Source: Micromonosporaceae bacterium
GTDB taxonomy: Bacteria > Actinomycetota > Actinomycetes > Mycobacteriales > Micromonosporaceae
Direction of reading: 5' to 3'
Assembly (NCBI GenBank): GCA_017354595.1
Contig: JAFMQQ010000005.1
Span: forward strand, 1 to 22,095
DNA length: 22,095 bases
The notes below the pieces were generated by a model. That model worked only from the letters and a program-made list of their open reading frames with translations. It was not told the origin of the DNA and ran no database searches. This document shows, in pieces, positions 1-7,415 of the stretch. Position 1 is the first letter of the stretch. Each line of letters opens with the position of its first letter. A program made the position numbers and the translations under genes.

Positions 1-498
<498 letters not shown>

Positions 499-502
499 CT
501 CG

Positions 503-1423
503 ATGGAGGTTTCGCTCGCCGGCAAGGTGGCTCTGGTCACCGGTACCGGCCCCAACATCGGCAGTGGAATCGCGCTGCTGCTCGCCAAGTACGGCGCCCG
601 GGTGGCCTGCAACGACCTGCGCCCGGACGCCGCGCAGAAGTGCGTGAAGCGGATCGAGCGCAACGGCGGCGAGGCGATCGCGATCCCCGGCGATGTCACG
701 GACGAAAAAGACGTCACCGGGTACGTGCACGAGGTGCTCGACACCTGGGGGCGGATCGACATCCTCATCAACAACGCGGCGCTGCTCGGCGGGCTGGGCA
801 TCCTGGAGGAGAGCCTGGAGGGTTTCACCCGCGCGGTGGGCGTGGCGGCGAACGGGAACTTCCTGAACACAAAGCACGTCGCGATATCCATGATCGAGCG
901 GGGGATCAAGGGCAGCATCGTCAGCATCCTGTCCTCCAACGCCTGGCAGGGCGCGCCCGGCGTCATCGCGTACGCGTTCCACAAGGGAGGGTTGGCCAAC
1001 TTCGTCCGGGCCGCGGCGATGGACCTGGCGCCGTACGGGATCCGGGTGAACAGCTTCTCGCCGACCGCACCGGAGCCGGACAACCCGGAGTGGGTGGCGC
1101 AGTTCCGCGCAGCGGGCGGGTTCCGGCCGCATCCCCAACCCACCGACCGGCCACAGTGGTGGCGCCCGATCGGCCGGTTCGACGTGCGCGGCAACATCCC
1201 GATGGGTGCGGCGGCCACCCCTACCGACATCGGCCACCTCATCGCCTGGCTCTGCTCCGACTACGCGCGCCTGGTCACCGGCTGCGACTTCACTGTGGAC
1301 GGTGGTGCCCGGGCCAAGTACTGGGGCTACACGCCGCCGGCCGAGAATGCCGGTCCGGTACCACTGGTGCCGGTGGACGTGACACCCGAAGTACCACTCG
1401 AGGATGGGAGTTCCGGTGGCTGA
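503..1423 (+). CDS. Short-chain dehydrogenase/reductase (SDR)
   Basis: A 306-residue classical-type SDR, an NAD(P)-dependent oxidoreductase of hydroxyl/keto groups. The nucleotide-binding motif TGTGPNIGSG covers residues 13-22, NNA lies near residue 92, and the catalytic set is Ser144/145, Tyr157 and Lys161 (YAFHK). The protein is about 50 residues longer than a typical 250-residue SDR. The extra length is an insert around residues 195-235 rich in Pro/Arg/Trp and a C-terminal tail after the VDGGA block. It starts 4 nt after the aldehyde dehydrogenase, and its end overlaps the most likely start of the alcohol dehydrogenase, so translation is probably coupled. The substrate is unknown; the operon implies a step in degradation of a small organic compound (inference). 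Confidence 0.92.
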   Translation: MEVSLAGKVALVTGTGPNIGSGIALLLAKYGARVACNDLRPDAAQKCVKRIERNGGEAIAIPGDVTDEKDVTGYVHEVLDTWGRIDILINNAALLGGLGILEESLEGFTRAVGVAANGNFLNTKHVAISMIERGIKGSIVSILSSNAWQGAPGVIAYAFHKGGLANFVRAAAMDLAPYGIRVNSFSPTAPEPDNPEWVAQFRAAGGFRPHPQPTDRPQWWRPIGRFDVRGNIPMGAAATPTDIGHLIAWLCSDYARLVTGCDFTVDGGARAKYWGYTPPAENAGPVPLVPVDVTPEVPLEDGSSGG

Positions 1424-2543
1424 CATGGTGCTCGCCGCGGTGCAGACGGCGCCCCGACGCATCGAGCTGCGCGAATTTCCCCGGCCGGCGGTCGGTCCGG
1501 ACGACGGGCTGCTGCGGATCGAGGCGTGCGGCATCTGCGGCAGCGACGTGGAGACGTACCACGGCCTGCTGGGTGTCGGCGCGCTGCCCGACGCGCCCCA
1601 CTTCGTACCCGGGCACGAGCCGCTGGGCATCATCGAGGAGATCGGCGAGCGGGCCGCCACGCGCTGGGGGGTCGAGCCCGGCGACCGGGTGGCGGTCGAG
1701 GTGGTCGTCTCCTGCCGCCGCTGCCCGGCCTGCCTCACCGGGCGGTACCTGTCCTGCTCCAACCGGCGCGGCGCGTACGGCGTCCGCCCGGTAACCCAGG
1801 AGCCGGCGCTGTGGGGTGGCTTCGCGGAGTACATGTACCTGCACCCGGATTCCGCGCTGCACAAGGTACGCAAGGACCTGCCGGCCGGGCTGGCGGTGCT
1901 GTTCAACCCGCTCGGCGCCGGCGTGCGCTGGGCCACCGATCTGGGCGGCGTACGGCTGGGCACCAGCGTGCTGATCCTCGGGCCGGGGCAGCGCGGGCTC
2001 GCTTCGGTGGTCGCGGCGCGGGCGGCGGGCGCCGGTACGGTCATCGTCACCGGCCTGGCGAAGGACGCGGCGAAGCTCGCTCTGGCCCGCGAGTTCGGCG
2101 CCGACCACACCATCGTCGCGGACGAAGAGTCCACTGTGGACGCTGTTCGCGAGCTGACCGGTGGCGCGGGCGTCGACGTGGTGCTGGAGCTGACGCCGGT
2201 GGCGACCCGGCCGGTGCTGGACGCGCTATCCGCGGTACGGCACGGCGGGCGGATCGTACTGGCCGGGCTGAAGGGCAAGCAGTCGGTGGAACTGAACACC
2301 GACCTGGTCGTCAACAAGGCGCTGACGGTGGTCGGCGCGTTCGGGGTCGACTACGCCGCCTACGACGAGGCGATCCGCATCATCGAGTCCGGCCGGTACC
2401 CGCTGGCGAAGATGCACACCCGCGGGTACAGCCTGGCCGACGCGGGCCACGCGATCGACGCGTTGGCCGGCGACGTACCCGGCGAGGAGGCGGTACACGT
2501 GGCTATCATGCCAAACTCGAACCTGCCCAACGGGAGCCGTTGA
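1416..2543 (+). CDS. Zinc-dependent alcohol dehydrogenase (MDR family)
   Basis: A medium-chain zinc alcohol dehydrogenase of about 375 residues. It has a catalytic-zinc Cys and a GHEPLG His in the N-terminal GroES-like half, the four-cysteine structural zinc loop (C-RR-C-PA-C-...-C, about residues 100-114), and a cofactor-binding LILGPGQRGLASV segment. I chose GTG at 1416 because GGGAG at 1406-1410 lies 5 nt upstream. ATG at 1404 (379 aa) and ATG at 1425 are alternatives. It overlaps the end of the SDR by 8 nt, and its stop is 1 nt from the next ATG. It probably oxidises a secondary or primary alcohol, or the reverse, next to the SDR and aldehyde dehydrogenase. Related threonine/sorbitol-type dehydrogenases share the fold, so the substrate is open. 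Confidence 0.93.
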   Translation: MADMVLAAVQTAPRRIELREFPRPAVGPDDGLLRIEACGICGSDVETYHGLLGVGALPDAPHFVPGHEPLGIIEEIGERAATRWGVEPGDRVAVEVVVSCRRCPACLTGRYLSCSNRRGAYGVRPVTQEPALWGGFAEYMYLHPDSALHKVRKDLPAGLAVLFNPLGAGVRWATDLGGVRLGTSVLILGPGQRGLASVVAARAAGAGTVIVTGLAKDAAKLALAREFGADHTIVADEESTVDAVRELTGGAGVDVVLELTPVATRPVLDALSAVRHGGRIVLAGLKGKQSVELNTDLVVNKALTVVGAFGVDYAAYDEAIRIIESGRYPLAKMHTRGYSLADAGHAIDALAGDVPGEEAVHVAIMPNSNLPNGSR

Positions 2544-2544
2544 C

Positions 2545-3618
2545 ATGCTTGTGGACATGCACGCGCACCTGATGCCGGACGCGCTGCCCTCGAACGACGA
2601 TCCCGGCTTCCCGAAGGTGGAGCCGGCGCAGACAGCCGACGGCGGCAACGCCCGGCTGCTCATCTCCGGCCAGATGCGGTTCACCGCGCGGGACGCGTTC
2701 TTCGACCCGGAGGCCCGGCTCGCCGAGGCGGCCGCCAGCGGCGTGGACGTCGAGGTGGTATCCCCGTTCCCACCGCTGCTGAACTACACGCTGCCACCGC
2801 TGGCCGGGCGGGAGCTGTGCCGGGCGGTCAACCGGTACATCGGCGATCTGCACCAGCGCTGGCCAGATCACTTCTACGGCTTCGGCACCGTACCCTTGCA
2901 GGACCCCGACCTGGCCGCCGCCGAACTGGGTGAGCTGCGCGCGCTGGGCCTGCACGGGGTGGAGATCGCATCGAACATCGTGGGTACGCCGCTGGGCGAC
3001 GAGCGTTTCCTCGGCTTCTTCCAGGAGGCGGAGCGGCTCGGCCTGCCGGTCTTCGTGCACGCGATGCCCAACCCCAGCGACAACGGCAAGTTGCCGTTCA
3101 CCGCGGTCGGCTCGTACGGCATGGCGGCCGAGATCGGCATGGCCGCGGCGTCGCTGGTCGCCAGCGGTACCGTCGAGAATTGCCCGAACCTGCGGCTGGC
3201 ACTCAGCCACGGCGCCGGTGGCTTCCCGCTGATGCTGCCCCGGGCACAGTTCTTCTGGGGCGGTACCTGGGATGAGGCGCCACCGGACCCGGCGGTTCCG
3301 CCATCGGGTCCGCCCGGGGTCGACCGGCCAGCGGTCTCCCCGATCGCGTTGGCTCGCCGGTTCTACTACGACGCGCTGGTATTCGACCGCCGCGCACTGC
3401 GCTACCTGATCGACCTGGTCGGCCCCACCCGGCTGATCGTCGGTACCGACTTCCCGGCGATGAACCGGCAGCAACCGGTGGACGGTTCGCTGCGTTCGCT
3501 GGACATTCCACAGTCCACAGTGGAGGACATCACCTGGAACAACTGCTTCCGCTTCCTCGCCGTACCGGCACCCGCTGTCCCCGCGCCGGCCCCCGCTTCG
3601 GGCGCCGCCCCGGCCTGA
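2545..3618 (+). CDS. Amidohydrolase-2 family protein (ACMSD-like decarboxylase/hydrolase)
   Basis: A 357-residue metal-dependent TIM-barrel protein of the ACMSD/amidohydrolase-2 group. Members decarboxylate aminocarboxymuconate semialdehyde, 5-carboxyvanillate or resorcylates, or hydrolyse C-C or C-N bonds. Candidate metal ligands are His6 and His8 (DMHAH), His172 (FVHAMP), His222 (SHGAGGFP) and Asp302 (GTDFPAM), in the expected order. The ATG follows the alcohol dehydrogenase stop by 1 nt, and GGGAG at 2532-2536 is its ribosome site. The C-terminus is a low-complexity Pro/Ala tail (about 20 residues). As the last gene of the operon it may decarboxylate a ring or ring-cleavage product. The exact reaction is inference; the family is clear. 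Confidence 0.9.
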   Translation: MLVDMHAHLMPDALPSNDDPGFPKVEPAQTADGGNARLLISGQMRFTARDAFFDPEARLAEAAASGVDVEVVSPFPPLLNYTLPPLAGRELCRAVNRYIGDLHQRWPDHFYGFGTVPLQDPDLAAAELGELRALGLHGVEIASNIVGTPLGDERFLGFFQEAERLGLPVFVHAMPNPSDNGKLPFTAVGSYGMAAEIGMAAASLVASGTVENCPNLRLALSHGAGGFPLMLPRAQFFWGGTWDEAPPDPAVPPSGPPGVDRPAVSPIALARRFYYDALVFDRRALRYLIDLVGPTRLIVGTDFPAMNRQQPVDGSLRSLDIPQSTVEDITWNNCFRFLAVPAPAVPAPAPASGAAPA

Positions 3619-3664
3619 GCCTCGGTCCACGGATGAATGGTGGCAACAGGGTTGCTGCGGTCGG

Positions 3665-3916
3665 TTAATCTTGGCCGGGTGTGGTAGGTAGGCCTGGCGT
3701 ACGTATTCGGTGTCGTCGGATGGCGTAGGCGGGCACATAGATAAGCGGAACCAGAAGCGTGCCAAGTGCCCAGCCAGCGGCGCCCAACCGAGGTGCGGCC
3801 CCCGACGGTTCCCCGTAGATCATGCCCAGGCGCTTGGCGTCAACGTACACCAGGGCGGCCAGGACAGGGTTCGCTAGCAAGAGAATCCCGTAGCTATGCA
3901 CGGTAAAGTGCGCCAT
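3665..3916 (-). CDS. Small two-helix membrane protein, unknown function
   Basis: An 83-residue protein if started at the ATG at 3916, which has AGGGA about 8 nt upstream. A longer reading from 3973 would add 19 Arg-rich residues and is less likely. Two hydrophobic stretches, about residues 8-24 (GILLLANPVLAALVYVD) and 45-66, suggest two transmembrane helices, and a basic Arg-rich segment follows the second. I recognise no family. It is convergent to the amidohydrolase with 46 nt between stops and lies downstream of another membrane-protein gene on the same strand. Its DNA and that just upstream is visibly less G+C-rich than the neighbours. Confidence 0.6.
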   Translation of the reverse strand: MAHFTVHSYGILLLANPVLAALVYVDAKRLGMIYGEPSGAAPRLGAAGWALGTLLVPLIYVPAYAIRRHRIRTPGLPTTPGQD

Positions 3917-3999
3917 CTCAAATTCCCTATGAGTACGTGTTCTGACTGCTGCTGCGCGGTGGCAGGAGGGCACCCTGGACTGACACCTCGATACTCTAT

Positions 4000-4788
4000 C
4001 TAATCGAACCCGAGACGCTCGATGACTCCCGCTCCGCCGGGTGCCACCCGGTCATGCTGGCGCAGTCGGGCGACCGTCACCAGCAGCGCCACACAGAGCA
4101 GGAACCCGGGCAGCACCGCGAACACCACCTGCCGAGTGACCGCGCCCCGCGCCGCCGACATCCAGCCCGGCGCGAACGCCGCGTGGATGAGCGCCCCCAC
4201 CTCGCCCACCAGGAGGATGCCGGTGACGGTACCCGTCAGGTAGGCGATCCGTACGCACGTGTACCGCAGCAAGGGTACCCGGGCGGTGTGGCGGCGGGCG
4301 GCGCCAAGCGCCACGAGCCCGGCCGCGGGACCGCTGGCCACCCACACGGCCAGGTATGGCCACAGTGGACGGACGTGGTAGAGCAGTACGGTCGTGGTGA
4401 TCAGACCCACCGGCATGACAACCAGGTACCACAGGCGCAGCAGCAACAACTGGCGGCGGACGGCCTTGCCCTCGACCCGCATCGCCATCTTCTGCCGCTG
4501 CTCCCGCTTGAAGCGCTCCTGATAGCCGTGGTCCTCGTGTGGTGCGGGCCGCCGATTCCGTATCTCGGCCGCCATCTGTTCCCCCACCCGACTTCTCGTC
4601 GCATAGCCGATCACCATCAGCACGAAGGCGGCCAGCATGCAGAGAAGCGTGAGTACGATGCAGGCGACCGTTACCGGCAACGGCGCGCCCACCATGGCGG
4701 TGATGAAGATGGCCGCAAGCGTCGCGAAGGCGGTGTAGACCAGGACAACGGCGGCGCGCATCACACGGAAGAAGGGCAACTGAGCCAC
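4000..4788 (-). CDS. Integral membrane protein, unknown function
   Basis: A 262-residue protein with a GTG start at 4788. No strong ribosome site is seen; a downstream ATG (residue 10) is an alternative. Hydrophobic stretches suggest about six membrane helices. Two are near residues 12-32 and 38-60. A charged cytoplasmic stretch of about 50 residues, rich in Arg/Lys/Glu/Gln, follows. Four more helices lie near 118-138, 143-160, 180-205 and 222-245. It ends in a short basic/Gly tail. I recognise no named family. It is on the same strand as the hydrolase upstream (91 nt gap) and the small membrane protein downstream (83 nt gap), so co-transcription is possible but unproven. Confidence 0.75.
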   Translation of the reverse strand: MAQLPFFRVMRAAVVLVYTAFATLAAIFITAMVGAPLPVTVACIVLTLLCMLAAFVLMVIGYATRSRVGEQMAAEIRNRRPAPHEDHGYQERFKREQRQKMAMRVEGKAVRRQLLLLRLWYLVVMPVGLITTTVLLYHVRPLWPYLAVWVASGPAAGLVALGAARRHTARVPLLRYTCVRIAYLTGTVTGILLVGEVGALIHAAFAPGWMSAARGAVTRQVVFAVLPGFLLCVALLVTVARLRQHDRVAPGGAGVIERLGFD

Positions 4789-4879
4789 CCCGATAGCCTG
4801 TCAGCGCCACCGCAGCGCGGCAAGCGCCCCGGTCAGTGGTGCCCGCCTCAGAGCCACCCGCTACCCGGGCAACGAAGGC

Positions 4880-5680
4880 CTACCCGGCGAGGAAGTCCAG
4901 CAGCGCCGCGACGAACTCCGGCGCCGCGACGGCCGTGGCGTGGTCCCCGGGCACCATGGCCAGGGTGGCGTTTGGCATTGCCGCGACCAGTTGCTCGGCT
5001 GAGACAGCGCGTTCGTCGTCGGTACCCATCAGCACCAGCGTCGGTACCTGGATATCGTCGAGCAACTCGACCGGCGTGGCGACCACCGAATCCAACACAC
5101 GCAGCAGCGCGACCGGATCCTGGCCGCTCGACCGGAGCCACTGCTCGGTGCGCCCCTCCGCCGATCCCGGCTGGTACCTCCCCGGTGCGGCTACCACCCG
5201 GCGCAGCACCGCTCCCGCGCCACCGCCGATGCCGAGCACCTCGCGCAGGCCCTGGCCGCCGATCACGGCCCGGCGCGGTCCAGTGCACCCCGGTGTCGTG
5301 CCGCGCGCCAGCATCCGCACGGCGATACGTGCGCCGAGCGAGTACCCGCCGAGGTCGTAGTCGTCCAGTCCCAGGTACTCGATGAGCGCGAAGCCATCGT
5401 CGGCCAGCACGTCGGGTGGATACGCGACGGCGTCATCCGGCTTCGCGCTCGCCCCGTGGCCGCGGAAGTCTGGCAGGATGACACGCAAGCCGCGGGCCGC
5501 CATCGCCTCGACCTGGCCGTGACGCAGCCAGAGCGTCGCGTCGCCCATGAAGCCGTGCAGCAGAATCAGCGGTCGGCCTTCACCGACCTCTCGGTAGGCG
5601 AGGTCCACGCCATCGCAGCCTGGAAAGAAGGACACGAGTCGGAGCGTATCCCGCCGGTCAGCTCCGTGGAGGACCCGCAC
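4880..5680 (-). CDS. Alpha/beta hydrolase
   Basis: A 266-residue alpha/beta-hydrolase-fold enzyme, presumably cytoplasmic because no signal peptide is seen. The oxyanion-hole HG is at residues 42-43 (LLHGFMG), the nucleophile is Ser114 in GYSLGA, the acid is Asp221 (GTDD) and the catalytic His is 247 (GDHATA). All four elements are in family order. The start is uncertain. GTG at 5680 has GGTGAGG about 7 nt upstream, and GTG at 5635 gives 251 residues beginning just before the conserved FFPGCDGVDLAYRE. Homologues include esterases, lactonases and C-C hydrolases of ring-cleavage products. With the catabolic operon nearby, a ring-cleavage or ester hydrolase is possible but unproven. A strong palindrome lies immediately upstream. 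Confidence 0.88.
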   Translation of the reverse strand: MRVLHGADRRDTLRLVSFFPGCDGVDLAYREVGEGRPLILLHGFMGDATLWLRHGQVEAMAARGLRVILPDFRGHGASAKPDDAVAYPPDVLADDGFALIEYLGLDDYDLGGYSLGARIAVRMLARGTTPGCTGPRRAVIGGQGLREVLGIGGGAGAVLRRVVAAPGRYQPGSAEGRTEQWLRSSGQDPVALLRVLDSVVATPVELLDDIQVPTLVLMGTDDERAVSAEQLVAAMPNATLAMVPGDHATAVAAPEFVAALLDFLAG

Positions 5681-5690
5681 GGCGACGCCT

Positions 5691-5712
5691 CACCCTGGAG
5701 ACCTCCAGGGTG
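5691..5712. promoter_or_regulatory. Perfect 10-2-10 inverted repeat, candidate operator
   Basis: CACCCTGGAG and CTCCAGGGTG are perfect inverted copies separated by AC. The site lies 10 nt upstream of the GTG at 5680 (or 55 nt from the alternative GTG at 5635). The form resembles the long-spacer dyads bound by MerR-family regulators, but no regulator gene is beside it. A hairpin covering the hydrolase ribosome site is the other reading. Confidence 0.5.
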
Positions 5713-5913
5713 AACAGCAACGCGAGGCCGTGGGAGACGACGGAGCAGGAGCCTGAATTCCATTGTGGACATCTTGCCCCGGGCTCACCATATCGACTCT
5801 TGTGCGTAGCTGGGCAACGGGTAGCACCCATGACCTATCGCATCCAGGTGGGCCGACGTAGTCTCACCCGCAATGCATAGTCCACTCTCGACAGCCGTCT
5901 GAAAGGAGTACAC

Positions 5914-6177
5914 GTGTCCAGGAGGTTCACCAAGGTCGGCCTGGTGGCAGCCGCTGGTGTCGCCGTTGTCGGCCTGGTCGCGTCCACGCCGGCCCACGCT
6001 CAGACCACCGGGCGCCCAGCCGCAGGTGGCGCCGGCACGGTCACGGCCCTCTCGGCGTCCTGTGCCGACATCTACAACCTGATGGTCGGCTACCTCAACG
6101 CAGGCGACAACTACGACGCCTACCTGATGTACGAGCACCTGACCGACCCGGCCAACGGCTGTGGGTATCCGTACTAG
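5914..6177 (+). CDS. Small secreted protein with one cysteine pair
   Basis: An 87-residue protein starting at GTG 5914 behind a strong ribosome site (GAAAGGAG, 5901-5908). A classical Sec signal peptide is clear: basic MSRRFTK, a hydrophobic Val/Ala/Leu/Gly core, and a cleavage motif AHA near residue 29. The mature part, about 58 residues, opens with a Gly/Ala/Thr-rich stretch. It then has SCADIY and, about 33 residues later, NGCGY, so one disulfide is likely, with many Tyr residues between them. No family is recognised. It stands alone with its own upstream region and converges on metK with an 11-nt gap. A signalling peptide, inhibitor or surface protein are all possible. Confidence 0.8.
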   Translation: MSRRFTKVGLVAAAGVAVVGLVASTPAHAQTTGRPAAGGAGTVTALSASCADIYNLMVGYLNAGDNYDAYLMYEHLTDPANGCGYPY

Positions 6178-6188
6178 GAGGGGATTGT

Positions 6189-7415
6189 TCAGCCCAGGCC
6201 GGCCGCCGTGCGCAGCGCGGCGGCCCGGTCGGTGCGCTCCCAGGTGAAGTCCGGATCGGACCGTCCAAAGTGGCCATACGCCGCGGTCTTGCGGTAGATC
6301 GGGCGGTGCAGCTTCAGGTAGTCGCGGAAGGCGGCGGGTCGCAGGTCGAAGTGCTCCCGGATCAGCTTCGCGATGGTACCGCGCGGGACGCGCTCGGTGC
6401 CAAAGGTCTCCACCAGCACCGAGAGCGGGCGGGCCATGCCGATCGCGTACGCCACCTGGATCTCCGCCCGGTCGGCCAGCCCGGCGGCGACCACGTTCTT
6501 CGCCACGTACCGCGCCGCATACGCCGCCGACCGATCCACTTTGGACGGATCCTTGCCGGAGAAGGCACCACCACCGTGCCGGGCGTACCCGCCGTAGCTG
6601 TCCACGATGATCTTCCGGCCGGTCAGCCCGGCGTCGCCGACCGGGCCGCCGATGACGAACCGGCCGGTCGGGTTGATGAACAGGTTGTCCTCCAGCAGCC
6701 CCGGATCGCACAGTTCCTCGGGCAGCTCCGCGGCGACCACGTGCTCCCGCAGGTCGGCGCGGATCTGCTCGACTGGCACGTCCGGGTTGTGCTGCGCCGA
6801 GATGAGCACCTTGGCCACCCCGGCCGGTACGCCGTCCCGGTACCGTACCGTCACCTGTGTCTTGCCGTCCGGGCGCAGGTACGCGATGGTGCCGTCCTTG
6901 CGTACCGCGGCCAGCCGCCGGGCCAGCCGGTGCGCCAGCGCGATCGGCATCGGCATCAGCTCGGGCGTCTCGTTGGTGGCGTACCCGAACATCATGCCCT
7001 GGTCGCCCGCGCCGGCCCGGTCCAGCTCCTCCTCGCTGAAGTCCGAGCGCACCTCGGCGGCGAGGTCGACGCCCTGCGCGATGTCGGGCGACTGCTTGTC
7101 CACCGCGGTGAGTACCGCGCAGCAGGAGCCGTCGAAGCCACATTCGCCGTTGTCGTACCCGATCCCGCAGACGGTCTCCCGCACGATCTGCGGGTAGTCC
7201 AGGTTGGCGGTGGTGGTGATTTCGCCGGCCACCACCACCATCCCGGTGGTCACCAGCGTTTCGCACGCGACCCGCGCCATCGGATCGGCGACCAGTGCGG
7301 CGTCCAGCACCGCGTCCGAGATCTGATCGGCGACCTTGTCCGGGTGTCCCTCGGTCACCGACTCGGAGGTGAAGAAGTACTCGTCGACGTCGTGCTGTAT
7401 CACCGGCTCACTCAC
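6189..7415 (-). CDS. metK: S-adenosylmethionine synthetase
   Basis: A 408-residue methionine adenosyltransferase, making SAM from ATP and methionine in the cytosol. Hallmarks are GHPDK (residues 23-27), GAGDQGMMFGYATNE, RPDGKTQVT, GGGAFSGKDPSKVDRSAAY and the C-terminal AAYGHFG. It matches family length (about 400) along its whole course. The start is GTG at 7415, which overlaps the methyltransferase stop as GTGA, so translation is coupled. It is the last gene of the minus-strand methyl operon. Its sequence differs at many positions from the housekeeping MetK I know from Streptomyces. Together with its position, this suggests a second, pathway-dedicated copy, though the rest of the genome is not visible. 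Confidence 0.97.
   Translation of the reverse strand: MSEPVIQHDVDEYFFTSESVTEGHPDKVADQISDAVLDAALVADPMARVACETLVTTGMVVVAGEITTTANLDYPQIVRETVCGIGYDNGECGFDGSCCAVLTAVDKQSPDIAQGVDLAAEVRSDFSEEELDRAGAGDQGMMFGYATNETPELMPMPIALAHRLARRLAAVRKDGTIAYLRPDGKTQVTVRYRDGVPAGVAKVLISAQHNPDVPVEQIRADLREHVVAAELPEELCDPGLLEDNLFINPTGRFVIGGPVGDAGLTGRKIIVDSYGGYARHGGGAFSGKDPSKVDRSAAYAARYVAKNVVAAGLADRAEIQVAYAIGMARPLSVLVETFGTERVPRGTIAKLIREHFDLRPAAFRDYLKLHRPIYRKTAAYGHFGRSDPDFTWERTDRAAALRTAAGLG

Noticed and set aside
3619..3664. Possible terminator between convergent genes (GCAAC-AGG-GTTGC)
   Set aside because: Stem of only 5 bp and no U-tract; too weak to call.
5762..5770. DnaA box-like TTGTGGACA
   Set aside because: Single isolated site without an AT-rich region, clustered boxes or dnaA/dnaN genes; not an origin.
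5713..5913. Riboswitch or RNA element before the small secreted protein
   Set aside because: Only tiny hairpins such as GGGT-AGC-ACCC; no conserved riboswitch core recognised.
5785..7266. 493-codon minus frame overlapping metK
   Set aside because: Arg/Gly-rich shadow of metK in another frame.
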